Counted from the stretch's first letter, positions 36,828 to 46,502 are shown. The stretch is DNA of 64,000 nt from Rhizobium esperanzae (GCF_014197615.1 NZ_JACIFY010000022.1:1-64000), one strand, 5' to 3'. The notes: generated by a model not told the origin, from the letters alone. Made by a program: numbers and translations.

Positions 36828-39800
36828 ATGAGTAAGCAGATTACCAATTTCGCCGATGCCCGCCCGACCGATGCTGTGGACGCCGTCTTCGAGAGCTTTC
36901 CGCTGACGATCGCGCAGAAACGCATCTGGTCGCTGGAGCAGATCGGCAACTACACCGTCTTTCCCGACCAGGTCATCGGGCTGCGGTTGAGTGCCGCGAC
37001 CGACGTCGAGACGCTTACCGGCGCCTGCCGCGCGCTCGTGGCTGAGAACCCGTCGCTGGCCACCCGCTTCCGCCGGCTGGCGGGCGGCCGCATCGAGCAG
37101 TATCGCGGCGCGTCGAACGCCGTGCCGATCGAAATCCTCGGCAAGGAAGGAGCCGCTCTTTCAGAGGCTGAAGCCTTGGCCGTGCGAAAAGCCTTCCGCG
37201 ACAAGCGCTTCGATCTGCTGGAAGGCCCGGGTGCACGCATCCAGATCATCCCGCTTGCAGATGGACAGTCGCTGCTGACGATCGTGCTGCATCCGATCAT
37301 CTCAGACGACCGGGAAAAATCCGTTCTTGCCGCTTCGCTGGCGCGCATTCTCGGCGGCGAATCCGCCGGTGACATGCGCCCGGCGGAAATTTCGGCCGGA
37401 ACGCGGGAGGAAGAATGGCTGGAGACGGATGCGGCGCGCGAAGCGCTCGCCTATTGGCGCGAGACGATCGGTCTCGACTATGCGGCCTCGACCTTTCCCA
37501 CCCGCTTCAATAGCGGCGGCCTTGCCGGCGTGGCGCGTGCCGAGCATCGGTTTGCAATCGAGCCCGAGCTGTGGGGCAGGCTCGAACAGCATGCGCAGGG
37601 CAAGGGATATCAGGTCGAGCGCGTGCTGCACGCCGCCTTCTGCGCGCTGCTGGCGCGTTACAGCGGCAACTATGCTTTGCTGACCGGCCTCCTTGTTGCG
37701 CGCGCCCGCAACGAGCATTTCGCCAGCCGCGGCCGCGCCGAACAGGTGCTTCCCCTCGTCCTGCCGCTCGCCTCCCGGCATTCGCTCGCCGATGTCGTCG
37801 CGGCGATCTCCTCGGTGACGGAGGAGGGGCTTCGCCGGCTCGTGCCGCTGGAGCGCATCACGCAGGAGCTGGTCGTCGACGAGGCGGCCGCTCAGGAAGC
37901 CGTGATCAAGGCGCTGTTCGAATTCCGCGAACCCTATCCGGTGCCGGGAGATGCGACGAACCTGGAACCTATAGGCGCGCGCGCCGACAGCGAGCTTTCC
38001 CTGGTCGTCGAGGCGCGTCCGGAAGGCGGCGCATTCGGGCTGGTCGACTACGCCCAGGATCTTTACGACGGCGCGCTAATCGCCCGCGTCGCCAAGCATT
38101 TCCGCCTGGTGCTCGAACAGATCGTCGCGCAGCCAAATCTCAGGATTAGGGATATCGAACTCGTCGGTAGCGACGAGCTCGACTGGTTGTCTGCCCCCTA
38201 CGAAGACGATGCCGTCAACGACGACCGGCCGGTCCACGAACTGATATCGGCCCATTCGCGCCGGACGCCTGAGAAGACGGCGATCGTCTATGGCGACGAG
38301 GAGTGGAGCCATGGCTGGCTGGAGGCGAGCACCAACCGCCTCGGGCATCGGCTGCGGCAGCTCGGCGTTCGCGCCGAGGTGACGGTCGCGATCTTCATCA
38401 AGCGTTCGCCGGAGGCGATCGTCGGCATTCTCGCCACGCTGAAGGCGGGCGGCGCCTATATTCCCGTCGAGCCCGACCATCCGCCGGCGCGCAACCACCA
38501 CATCCTGCGCGACGGCGGCGTCAAGATCGTCCTGACCCACAGCTGGCTGCGCCATCGCCTGCCGGAGGAGCTGGATGCGATTATCCTCGAACTCGACAAG
38601 CTCGATCTCGACGGCGAACCGGATACGCCGCTCTATCTTCCCACGCATAAGGATCAGCTCGCCTATGTCATGTACACGTCGGGATCGACCGGATTGCCGA
38701 AGGGTGTGGCCGTCGAGCATGGTCCGCTGACGCACCATCTGCAGAATACCTCGCGCGTCTACGGCATGAGCTCGGAGTCCCGCGAACTGCCCTTCCTGCC
38801 CTTCAGCTCGGACGGCGGCCATGAGCGCTGGATGAACCCGCTGATGGAAGGCGGCAGCATCATCCTTCCCGACCAGCCGCTCTGGACGCCGGAAGAGACG
38901 CTGACGGCGATGCGCAAGCATGGCGCCAACAATGCGAGCATTCCGACAACCTATCTGCAGCAACTGGCGGAATGGGCCGACATTACCGACGGCGCGCCGC
39001 CGATGCGGCTTTACTCCTTCGGCGGCGAGGGGCTGGCGCAATCGACCTTCGACCTCCTGTCGCGGGCGCTGAAATCGGAATGGCTTATCAACGGCTACGG
39101 TCCCACGGAAACCATCATGACGCCGATGGTCTGGAAGGTGAGGGCCGGCACCAAGTTCCAGGGCGTCTACGCCCCGCTCGGCCGCGCCGTCGGGCTCCGG
39201 CGCGTCTATGTGCTCGACCCCGACCTCAATCTGTGCCCGATCGGCGTGACCGGCGAACTCTATATCGGCGGCGAGGGCATTGCGCGGGGTTATCTCGGCA
39301 AGCCGGATACGACGGCGGACCGCTTCATCCCTGATCCGTTCTCGAAAGAAGGCGGCCGGCTCTACCGCTCCGGCGACCTCACGCGCTGGCGCGAAGACGG
39401 AACCGTCGAATTTGTCGGCCGCGTCGACCATCAGGTGAAGCTGCGCGGCTACCGCATCGAGCTCGGCGAGATCGAAGCAGCGCTGCTCCAGCAGCCGGGC
39501 GTCGGCGAAGCCCTGGTCGTGCTGCGCGACGACGATGCCGGCGAGAAAGCGCTGGTCGCCTATGTCGTTCCGAAGAAGGACGAGAGGCTCGATGTCGAGA
39601 CTGTTCGATCCGGCCTCGAACGCAGCCTGCCGTCCTACATGGTGCCGGCGGCTGTGGTCGAACTCGAAAAGATGCCGACCAATCCGAACAGCAAGCTCGA
39701 CCGTTTCGCGCTGCCCGCACCCCAGCCGGTCAAGCGCGCCATCGTCGAGCCGGCGACCGCGCTCGAAGAAGAGGTGCGGGATGTCTGGCGCCAGGTTCTC

Positions 39801-40817
39801 AAGCTGGAAGCGATCAGCGTCGAGGACAATTTCTTCGCGATCGGCGGCAATTCGCTGGGCGCGATCCGCATCCTGTCGCAGCTGCGGCAGCGCCGTCCGA
39901 AGATCCCGCTCACCGTCGCCGATATCTTCAACAACCCGACCATTCGCGCCTTTGCCGGCGTGATGGAACAGGGGGAGGAGCGGGATCTTTCCGAGGTGAT
40001 CGTGCTGCGGGCATCAGGCGCCAAGCCGCGGCTCTATTGCTTCCCCGGACTTCTCGTCAGCACCCGCGAATATGTGAAGCTCGTCGATTATCTCGGCGCA
40101 GACCAGCCGGCGACCGGCTTCATTTGCCATTCGCTGTCCGAGAAGAAGGAAGTCGGCGCGCCTGTCGAAGAGATCATCGAGAGCTATGTCGACTATATCA
40201 GGAAGCACAGCGGCGGCGCGCCCTGCACTTTCCTCGGCTGGTCCTGGGGGGGGCTCCTGGCCTATGAAGCTGCCCGCACGCTTGCCAACGAGGTCGACGT
40301 CAGGATGATGGCGATGGTCGATGTTTGCGACCTCGGATCGGAATTTGCGATCGGCGCCAAGCCGAGGTTCCGGCCGGGCGAGCGCGACGCGCTTCACCGG
40401 GACGTGCAGGCATGGCTGCAAAAGACGGCGATGCGGCCCGAATGGGACCGGCTGCTGTCGACGATGGATGCGGATACCTATGAGCAGTTCCTGCGCTTCG
40501 TCGGCGATGAGAAGGACCCGCTTCCCACAGACGGGCCCGATATCAGCAGCCGCGAGCATACGTTCTGGGTGCTGATCGATAATGCCCTGATCTTCCGCAA
40601 GCATCGGCTCGTTCCCCATGACGTGCCGATCTATCCGTGGGCGGCCGACGACAGCCTCAACCGCGGCCTCAACCTGATCGATTGGCGCCGCCTGTCGCCG
40701 CGCGCGCATGCGGCCGAGATCATCACCGGCACCAACCACCTGCACATGATCGGGTCGCCCGCCTTCCACTCAAGGCTTGCCCTGCGTCTCAAGGAAACAG
40801 AGAAGGATAACGCATGA
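36828..40817 (+). CDS. vbsS: Vicibactin nonribosomal peptide synthetase VbsS (C-A-T-TE)
   Basis: A 1329-residue four-domain NRPS. Condensation domain about 20-450; adenylation about 475-960 (A3 YTSGSTGLPKG at 616, A5 NGYGPTE, A7 YRSGDL, A8 GRVDHQVKLRGYRIELGEIE, A10 NPNSKLDR); carrier domain with IGGNSLGA, phosphopantetheine Ser 1009; thioesterase with GWSWGG, Ser 1139, and His 1304. By hand alignment to GrsA the specificity code is about DGESYFGMTK. The condensation motif is HPIISDD (155-161) instead of HHxxxDG: the catalytic second His is Pro, so that domain looks inactive. VbsS loads acylated hydroxyornithine and the TE trimerises and cyclises it through ester bonds, which may not need a C domain. 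The stop overlaps the vbsO start (ATGA). Confidence 0.95.
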   Translation: MSKQITNFADARPTDAVDAVFESFPLTIAQKRIWSLEQIGNYTVFPDQVIGLRLSAATDVETLTGACRALVAENPSLATRFRRLAGGRIEQYRGASNAVPIEILGKEGAALSEAEALAVRKAFRDKRFDLLEGPGARIQIIPLADGQSLLTIVLHPIISDDREKSVLAASLARILGGESAGDMRPAEISAGTREEEWLETDAAREALAYWRETIGLDYAASTFPTRFNSGGLAGVARAEHRFAIEPELWGRLEQHAQGKGYQVERVLHAAFCALLARYSGNYALLTGLLVARARNEHFASRGRAEQVLPLVLPLASRHSLADVVAAISSVTEEGLRRLVPLERITQELVVDEAAAQEAVIKALFEFREPYPVPGDATNLEPIGARADSELSLVVEARPEGGAFGLVDYAQDLYDGALIARVAKHFRLVLEQIVAQPNLRIRDIELVGSDELDWLSAPYEDDAVNDDRPVHELISAHSRRTPEKTAIVYGDEEWSHGWLEASTNRLGHRLRQLGVRAEVTVAIFIKRSPEAIVGILATLKAGGAYIPVEPDHPPARNHHILRDGGVKIVLTHSWLRHRLPEELDAIILELDKLDLDGEPDTPLYLPTHKDQLAYVMYTSGSTGLPKGVAVEHGPLTHHLQNTSRVYGMSSESRELPFLPFSSDGGHERWMNPLMEGGSIILPDQPLWTPEETLTAMRKHGANNASIPTTYLQQLAEWADITDGAPPMRLYSFGGEGLAQSTFDLLSRALKSEWLINGYGPTETIMTPMVWKVRAGTKFQGVYAPLGRAVGLRRVYVLDPDLNLCPIGVTGELYIGGEGIARGYLGKPDTTADRFIPDPFSKEGGRLYRSGDLTRWREDGTVEFVGRVDHQVKLRGYRIELGEIEAALLQQPGVGEALVVLRDDDAGEKALVAYVVPKKDERLDVETVRSGLERSLPSYMVPAAVVELEKMPTNPNSKLDRFALPAPQPVKRAIVEPATALEEEVRDVWRQVLKLEAISVEDNFFAIGGNSLGAIRILSQLRQRRPKIPLTVADIFNNPTIRAFAGVMEQGEERDLSEVIVLRASGAKPRLYCFPGLLVSTREYVKLVDYLGADQPATGFICHSLSEKKEVGAPVEEIIESYVDYIRKHSGGAPCTFLGWSWGGLLAYEAARTLANEVDVRMMAMVDVCDLGSEFAIGAKPRFRPGERDALHRDVQAWLQKTAMRPEWDRLLSTMDADTYEQFLRFVGDEKDPLPTDGPDISSREHTFWVLIDNALIFRKHRLVPHDVPIYPWAADDSLNRGLNLIDWRRLSPRAHAAEIITGTNHLHMIGSPAFHSRLALRLKETEKDNA

Positions 40818-42169
40818 CCGTCGCTTTTACCCGCAGGGATGCCCTGAACGAGCCGCTCGATCTTGCCGGCATCGGCATCGGTCCCTCCAATCTGAGCCTT
40901 GCCTGCCTGCTGGAATCCGTGCCCGAGGTCCGCAGCCGCTTCTTCGAGCGGCGCGGCGCCTTCGACTGGCATCCCGGTATGATGATGCCCGGCGTCGAGC
41001 TGCAATCGTCCTTCCTGAAAGACCTCGTCACCCCGGTCCTGCCGACCAGCCGCTGGTCGTTCATCTCCTATCTGGTCGCCCATAAAAGGCTCTACGCCTT
41101 CCTGAACGCCAATTACGAGGCCGTTCCCCGACAGGAATTCGCGCGTTACCTCGCCTGGGTCGCCAAGGGCGTGGAGGGCTTGCGTTTTTCGAGCGAGATC
41201 CGCGATGTCGAACACCGCGACGACCGCTTCGTCCTGCGCTTCGACAACGGCCAGGAAGAAGCGCGCAATCTGGTGATCGGCACCGGGTCTTCGCCCTTCG
41301 TGCCCGACTGGGCGAAACCCTTCCTCGGCGCGGATTGCTTCCACAACAGCGAGGCCAAATCGCGCCTCGGCGATCTCGGCGCTTCCCGCATCGTCGTGGT
41401 CGGCGGCGGCCAGAGCGGCGGCGAGGTGGTGGAAGCGCTGCTTGGCGATCCCGGTTCGATGACGGAACTGACCTGGATCAGCCGGCGCCACAATTTCGAG
41501 CCGATCAACGACACGCCGTTTTCGAACCAGGTCTTTTCTCCGGAATATGTGCAGGCCTACCTGAAGCTCAGCGGCGAGCAGAAGCAGGCGGCGCTGAAGA
41601 ACTCGATCCTGACCAGCGACGGCCTGTCGATTTCGACGATCCATTCGATCTACCGTCGCCTCTATGCGCTGCGTTACCTCGAGCCGGGCACGCTCAACGC
41701 ATCGCTGTCGCCGAACCGCGACGTGATCCAGATGGAGCGGAACGGCAATGCCTATCGGCTCATCGTCCGAAACCATTTCGACGGCGGCATAGAAGTGCTG
41801 CATGCCGACGCCGTGGTTCTGGCGACTGGCTACAGGTTCCGGCTGCCGGATGCGCTCGGCTCGCTCAGCGAAAGGATCAGTCTCGACAGAAACGGCTATC
41901 CCACCCTGAACGACGATTACACCATGCAGTGGACGGGGCCGAGAACCAACCGGCTGTTCGCGCAGAATGCCGGCCGATATTCACACGGCATCGCCGACTC
42001 GCAGCTCAGCCTCATGGCCTGGCGCAGCGCCGCCATCGTCAACACGCTTCTTGGCCGGCAGCATTTCGATGCCGAACCCGACAATGCGCAGCTTGTCTGG
42101 GCGACGGAGGCTGCGGCGATGCCGCATCAGCTGCGCGCCGGCTATTCGGAAGGCATGCTGTCGTCCTGA
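40814..42169 (+). CDS. vbsO: L-ornithine N5-monooxygenase VbsO
   Basis: A 451-residue flavin N-hydroxylase of the SidA/PvdA/IucD family. The FAD motif is GIGIGPSNLSLA (about 19), the NADPH motif VVVGGGQSGGEVVEALL (about 196), and the late ATGYRF motif is at about 337. It hydroxylates the side-chain nitrogen of ornithine using O2 and NADPH, the first step of hydroxamate formation. It is the last gene of vbsGSO, coupled to vbsS, and overlaps the convergent vbsP by 28 bases. Confidence 0.93.
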   Translation: MTVAFTRRDALNEPLDLAGIGIGPSNLSLACLLESVPEVRSRFFERRGAFDWHPGMMMPGVELQSSFLKDLVTPVLPTSRWSFISYLVAHKRLYAFLNANYEAVPRQEFARYLAWVAKGVEGLRFSSEIRDVEHRDDRFVLRFDNGQEEARNLVIGTGSSPFVPDWAKPFLGADCFHNSEAKSRLGDLGASRIVVVGGGQSGGEVVEALLGDPGSMTELTWISRRHNFEPINDTPFSNQVFSPEYVQAYLKLSGEQKQAALKNSILTSDGLSISTIHSIYRRLYALRYLEPGTLNASLSPNRDVIQMERNGNAYRLIVRNHFDGGIEVLHADAVVLATGYRFRLPDALGSLSERISLDRNGYPTLNDDYTMQWTGPRTNRLFAQNAGRYSHGIADSQLSLMAWRSAAIVNTLLGRQHFDAEPDNAQLVWATEAAAMPHQLRAGYSEGMLSS

Positions 42170-42861
42170 AACAGGCGTGTATGAATGCCGGGGAGCCCGG
42201 ATCGGGAGCAGACGGCCAGCGCGACGACGTGCTGGCTGCCGCTTTCGATCAGGCGGTGAAACCAACGCCGGTCGCGCTTTCCGTCGTGGGCCGCAACGGG
42301 CAAGCTGTCCTCCCAGGAAAAGGTGACGTTGCGAGGGTTTTCCCGCAGGCCCACGCCAATCGCCTTGAGATGGCTCTCCTTGAGCGTCCAAAGTTCAACG
42401 GCGGCTCGCGCACGTTCATGCGCGGGCAATTCATCGAGCCAGCGTCGCTCATCCACGCTGCAATAGGCGTCCAAAGTCACCTCTTCGATCTCGGTGTCGG
42501 CGCGCTCGCAATCTATTCCGATGCGCTCGCAGCCCGACGCAACCGCGACCGCCACCAGCCCGTCGGCATTGGACAGGCTGAATTGCGGCCTGTCGCGACC
42601 CTCAAGGCTCAGCTTGCCGTGTTCGTCCGCGACCAACACGACCTTGCTCGGCGCTGTCGCGACATACCCGCTCAATAGCCGCCGCAAGAGATAGCGGCCG
42701 GCAATGAACGAAGCTCGATCCCGGTCGAACCGATAGGTCGCCGCCCGATCCCGTTCATCCGGTGAGAGCGACTGCACCCAGCGGTTCCGGTCACGTTCAT
42801 TCATGGAATACTGCCAGAGAGAGATTTCGATGCCGGCCGGTTGGTTTTCTGATAGCTGCAT
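42142..42861 (-). CDS. vbsP: 4'-phosphopantetheinyl transferase VbsP (Sfp type)
   Basis: A 239-residue Sfp-type PPTase. The motifs are IGIDCERAD (metal-binding Asp) and WTLKESHLKAIGVGL (W..KE...K..G). It converts the apo carrier domain of VbsS to its holo form using CoA. ATG 42861 is chosen; the frame extends to 42903 without family similarity. It is convergent with vbsO and has no RpoI-like promoter; in R. leguminosarum vbsP is not iron-regulated. Confidence 0.92.
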   Translation of the reverse strand: MQLSENQPAGIEISLWQYSMNERDRNRWVQSLSPDERDRAATYRFDRDRASFIAGRYLLRRLLSGYVATAPSKVVLVADEHGKLSLEGRDRPQFSLSNADGLVAVAVASGCERIGIDCERADTEIEEVTLDAYCSVDERRWLDELPAHERARAAVELWTLKESHLKAIGVGLRENPRNVTFSWEDSLPVAAHDGKRDRRWFHRLIESGSQHVVALAVCSRSGLPGIHTRLFQDDSMPSE

Positions 42862-43252
42862 GGATCCAGTATGTGTTCCCGGGGCCGATTGGCAAGCGCG
42901 CAACTGCCTGCCGACCTTTCGGACGGCAGGCGGCGGCCTCCCATTCCCTGGCGGGTGCTACACAAGTTAATTTCATGACCTCTTTTGGCTCAGCTCCACG
43001 GCCGACGATCGGCGCCGTGCCGATCTCGGCCAAGAGGTATTTTCACTCGCGGTGGCTGTTTTTTCCCAAAGTTTCCATGAACTTATGGTCGTGCTTCGGC
43101 TGTGACTAATCGCAGAAGTGTCGGTCGACGCAAAGTTTTCTAAAAACGACACCGGCGCCGCTGTTTAGTTAATACTAAATTATCGAATCCGGTGCGAGAT
43201 TTTGCATCAACCGGAAAGCCGGTCGTCCCAGTAAACCTTCGAGGAGACCCGC
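42862..43252. other. 391-base intergenic region between vbsP and a chemoreceptor gene
   Basis: No gene is visible. It holds a hairpin at 42906-42931 (8-base stem GCCTGCCG/CGGCAGGC, 10-base loop) and a dyad TTTAGT-N4-ACTAAA at 43164-43179, 73 bases upstream of the chemoreceptor gene, which may be a regulator site. The 3' part is unusually AT-rich for this window. Confidence 0.4.
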
Positions 43253-45130
43253 ATGAAGCGCCCGAGTATCAAGCAGGCCCTGATCTTAAAGCTGACAATC
43301 ATCAGCCTGTTCATGATTGGGCTATCCTATGTTTCGCTGACCACGATGTCGACGCTGAGAGCCAATGCCGAACAGATCGGGACCTTCTGGATGCAGCGGC
43401 TGGTGACGGCTCGTGAGATCAAGGACAACTTCCTCGATCTGAAATTGAGCTATGCCCAGTATCTCCTGGAGGACACGGCCGAGGAGCAGAAAGCCGGAAA
43501 GCACGAGATCGACGCCGCCGGCATCGCGCTCGACAAAATTGTCGCCGAATATGAAAACGGCGTCCGCACGGCGCGTGGGCGCGAACTGATCAATCAGATC
43601 AAGCCGGAACTCAGCAAATATCGCGAACTGGCAGATCACATGATTGCGCTCCAGACCAGCGGGAAGACCCCTGAAGCCGTTCGGTTCTTCAAGGAAAATA
43701 TGGAGCCGCAAGCTGCGCTGGTGAACAAGGCGGTAGCGGATCTGGTTGCTTTCATTCTTAGCCAGGCCGAAGGCTTCGTCGCCGCAAGTGGGACTTCTGC
43801 TGATTCCGCTTTCATCTTGACGGCAGCAATTGCAGCAATCGCCGTGCTCGTTGCCGTGGCGGGTATCGTGTTTGCCATATCAGGAATTGCCAACCCGATC
43901 CGAAGAACCGCATCCGCCATGAAGCGTTTGTCGGATGGTGACCTCGACAGTGATATTCCCTATGCCGGCCGCGCCGACGAAGTCGGCGAAATGGCCAGCG
44001 CGGTCGAGATCTTTCGTCAGAACGCCCTCAATGTCGTCAGGCTTGAGAAGGAGGCCGCCGACTCCCGCAGTGAGAGCGAGGCGGCGCGTAAGGCCGCCCA
44101 GCAGCGCGCCGAACGCGAGGCTGAACAATTGCGCTTCGCAACCACGACATTGGGCGGAGGCCTGCGTCGGCTTGCGGCAGGCGACATATCCTTCCAGCTC
44201 TCGGAACAGTTTGCAGCTGAATACGAGACCCTGCGCGAAGACTTCAACGCTTCGCTCCGGCAGTTGGGTGCGACGATCGGTGCGGTGCTGCAGACCGTAC
44301 ACAGCATAGACAATGGCACCGGTGAAATTGCATCTGCTGCGCAGGACCTTTCCAAGCGTACCGAACAACAGGCAGCTTCTCTTGAGGAGACGGCCGCAGC
44401 CTTGGACGAGATCACGTCGAATGTGACGATGGCGAGCAAACGCACCGATGAGGCACGCCATGTGGCCGTGGAAGCCAATATCAGCGCTCAGCGGTCGGCA
44501 ACCGTGGTAGCGGAGGCCGAGCAGGCCATGCGGCGTATCGAGGACAGTTCGGAACAGATTTCGAACATCATTGGTGCAATCGATGAAATCGCCTTTCAGA
44601 CGAACCTCTTGGCGCTGAACGCCGGCGTCGAGGCTGCCCGTGCGGGTGAGGCTGGCAAAGGTTTTGCCGTGGTCGCACAGGAAGTCCGTGAGCTTGCCCA
44701 GCGCGCCGCTCAAGCAGCCAAGGAAATCAAGGGCTTTATTCAAAAGTCGTCAACCGAAGTGCAAAATGGCGTGAAACTGGTTCTCGAAACCGGAACGTCG
44801 CTCAAGTCGATCGGCGAGTATGTCGTACAGATCAACCAGCTCATGGACGCGATTGCCACTTCGGCGCGCGAGCAGTCAACCGGGCTTGCCGAGATCAACA
44901 CCGCCGTCAATCAGATGGACCAGACGACCCAGCAGAATGCGGCAATGGTCGAGCAGTCGACGGCTGCCGCCGCATCTCTATCCTCCGAGGCAGGCCGTCT
45001 GCGGGATCTGGTCAATCAGTTTCAATTGGACGGCGACAAAGGCGCGGCGGACGCGCAGCGCGGCGGACGGGCTTTCGAAGGCGATAGGCCAATCCGGTTG
45101 GTCACTCCGCGCCGCGCGATGCAAAGGTGA
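43253..45130 (+). CDS. Methyl-accepting chemotaxis protein
   Basis: A 625-residue chemoreceptor. Transmembrane segments are at about 12-32 and 185-208 around a four-helix-bundle-like periplasmic domain. HAMP is at about 210-262 (ANPIRRTASAMKRLSDGDLD), with a second HAMP-like unit (LRRLAAGDISFQLSEQFAAE), then the signalling domain with tip IDEIAFQTNLLALNAGVEAA. The segment EQQAASLEETAAALDEIT has the usual methylation-site pattern. No C-terminal CheR pentapeptide. GAGGAGA lies upstream of the start. It is a paralogue of the receptor at 24397; the periplasmic domains differ. Confidence 0.93.
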   Translation: MKRPSIKQALILKLTIISLFMIGLSYVSLTTMSTLRANAEQIGTFWMQRLVTAREIKDNFLDLKLSYAQYLLEDTAEEQKAGKHEIDAAGIALDKIVAEYENGVRTARGRELINQIKPELSKYRELADHMIALQTSGKTPEAVRFFKENMEPQAALVNKAVADLVAFILSQAEGFVAASGTSADSAFILTAAIAAIAVLVAVAGIVFAISGIANPIRRTASAMKRLSDGDLDSDIPYAGRADEVGEMASAVEIFRQNALNVVRLEKEAADSRSESEAARKAAQQRAEREAEQLRFATTTLGGGLRRLAAGDISFQLSEQFAAEYETLREDFNASLRQLGATIGAVLQTVHSIDNGTGEIASAAQDLSKRTEQQAASLEETAAALDEITSNVTMASKRTDEARHVAVEANISAQRSATVVAEAEQAMRRIEDSSEQISNIIGAIDEIAFQTNLLALNAGVEAARAGEAGKGFAVVAQEVRELAQRAAQAAKEIKGFIQKSSTEVQNGVKLVLETGTSLKSIGEYVVQINQLMDAIATSAREQSTGLAEINTAVNQMDQTTQQNAAMVEQSTAAAASLSSEAGRLRDLVNQFQLDGDKGAADAQRGGRAFEGDRPIRLVTPRRAMQR

Positions 45131-45217
45131 CGCGCGACTGACGCCAGGAGAAAGGGGGCTGAGGCCAGCGCCCATATCGATCTCTGTGGATCGCGAATTG
45201 TCTCGCCGGAGAAGGAT

Positions 45218-45862
45218 CTACCAGCGGAGCAGGCGAGGACCAGTGAAGACTCCAAACGCGCCGGTCAGCAGGATGCCGAGGGAATACCATATCAGCACAA
45301 AGGGCATGCCGTTTTCGGTGCAGAACCACGAATAGACCCAAGCGCCCGCTGCTCCCGCGGCAATGCCGGCGACGAAGCCGGTGAGCCTCAGATCCGAAGG
45401 TGCTGCGCGACGCAGCGCCCAGACCACGCCGGCATAGACCGGCAATGCGAAGCCGATGATCAGCAGCGGGCAATGGAGCGCCGAGGAGCCGAGGATCAGG
45501 ACTCGGAAAGACCCCGCGGGAGCCATTATGAGCTGGATGGCTGCGACTCCAGTCATCGCGGCAAAGATCGTGAGAAGCAAACCGAAAAAGCGTCCTTCGG
45601 AACCGTCGGGGCGGGAAAGCCGAACGACGGCGAGGAGAGCCGTGACGGCAATCAGGGCATTATAGGCCGATTTGATCCAGAAGACCGGCAGCATCAGCAC
45701 ACCAGGCATATCGACCCTGAGGCCGAGTATGGCCAGCATCAGCAGCAGCGAGAACCCGAGGGCAGGCAACAGACCAAGCGCAAAGCGACGGCACAGCGCA
45801 TTGCGCGGGACCGGCTTCAGGTCGCTGACCAGGCTTTCGATGATGTCGTCCGTCTTGCTCAC
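45218..45862 (-). CDS. nrsF: NrsF-family anti-sigma factor (DUF1109)
   Basis: A 214-residue membrane protein with six hydrophobic segments and a short cytoplasmic N-terminus, as in NrsF. The start is GTG 45862, overlapping the sigma gene stop (GTGA), which gives translational coupling expected for a sigma/anti-sigma pair. NrsF holds SigF at the membrane until stress releases it. The frame extends far upstream but that part lies inside the sigma gene antisense to nothing useful. Confidence 0.85.
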   Translation of the reverse strand: MSKTDDIIESLVSDLKPVPRNALCRRFALGLLPALGFSLLLMLAILGLRVDMPGVLMLPVFWIKSAYNALIAVTALLAVVRLSRPDGSEGRFFGLLLTIFAAMTGVAAIQLIMAPAGSFRVLILGSSALHCPLLIIGFALPVYAGVVWALRRAAPSDLRLTGFVAGIAAGAAGAWVYSWFCTENGMPFVLIWYSLGILLTGAFGVFTGPRLLRW

Positions 45863-46407
45863 GATGCGCCTCGCAATCTCTCTCCGAGCGCCTTCAGCGC
45901 CCGGTGGATGCCGACTTTCACCGCCGATTCGGACTGGCCGGTGCGGGTTGCGGTGTCGGCGACCGATCGGCCTTCGAGTTTTACCTGTCGGATCAGTTCC
46001 TGCTGTCTCGGTGGCAAGCCGTCGAGTAGCCGCTCGACATCCATGCGGGCCGTCAGCGTGTCCTCGCTGAAGTCGCTTTCGATTTCCTCGCCAAGCTCGA
46101 TCTCGGCCAGCTTGCGTCCGCCGTGGCCACGGTGATGGTCGATCAACTTGTAGCGGGCGATCGAGAAAAACCATGCCGTGAAGGGTCTGTTTCGGTCATA
46201 GGTGGATCGGCGGGAATGCAGTGCCAGCAATGTCTCCTGGACCAGGTCTTCCATGTCCGCCTTCGTCGCCGCAGCCATCCGGCGGCTGTAATAACCGACA
46301 AGCAGCGCCCGCAAAATCGTCAGCAAACGCCGATAGGCGGCCTCGTCCCCGTCAAGGGAAAGAAGCATCAAGGCTTTCAGGGCTTCTTCCGAACGGGCTG
46401 TTGTCAT
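45859..46407 (-). CDS. sigF: ECF sigma factor SigF
   Basis: A 182-residue group IV sigma factor. Region 2 covers MEDLVQETLLALHSRRSTYD and FTAWFFSIARYKLIDHHRG; region 4 covers LPPRQQELIRQVKLEGRSVA and TGQSESAVKVGIHRALKAL. ATG 46407 is chosen because the SigF-type promoter (-10 at 46427-46423) lies between it and the upstream ATG at 46440; this leaves a very short leader. It is paired with nrsF and divergent from the methionine-rich peptide gene, as in SigF modules that respond to reactive chlorine or metal stress. Confidence 0.9.
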   Translation of the reverse strand: MTTARSEEALKALMLLSLDGDEAAYRRLLTILRALLVGYYSRRMAAATKADMEDLVQETLLALHSRRSTYDRNRPFTAWFFSIARYKLIDHHRGHGGRKLAEIELGEEIESDFSEDTLTARMDVERLLDGLPPRQQELIRQVKLEGRSVADTATRTGQSESAVKVGIHRALKALGERLRGAS

Positions 46408-46422
46408 GCTGTCGGAGAGTTC

Positions 46423-46448
46423 ATTCGGAAAAGCAGCCAATCGGTTAC
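46423..46448 (-). promoter_or_regulatory. SigF-type ECF promoter of sigF-nrsF
   Basis: On the minus strand TGTAAC (46449-46444) is followed after 16 bases by CGAAT (46427-46423). The same two boxes, with 17 bases, face the methionine-rich peptide gene. Autoregulation by SigF is implied. Confidence 0.6.
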
Positions 46449-46502
46449 AGGGAAGATCAAAAACAATATCGGCATCACAGTCCTATCACATGCGCGTGAG
46501 GC

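Noticed and set aside
38076-39431. 451-codon antisense open frame in vbsS
   Set aside because: Lies wholly within the adenylation domain coding region; codon pattern is that of the opposite strand.
42906-42931. Hairpin after the vbsP start as a terminator
   Set aside because: It lies upstream of both flanking divergent genes, so nothing needs terminating there and no T-run follows; kept only as part of the intergenic description.
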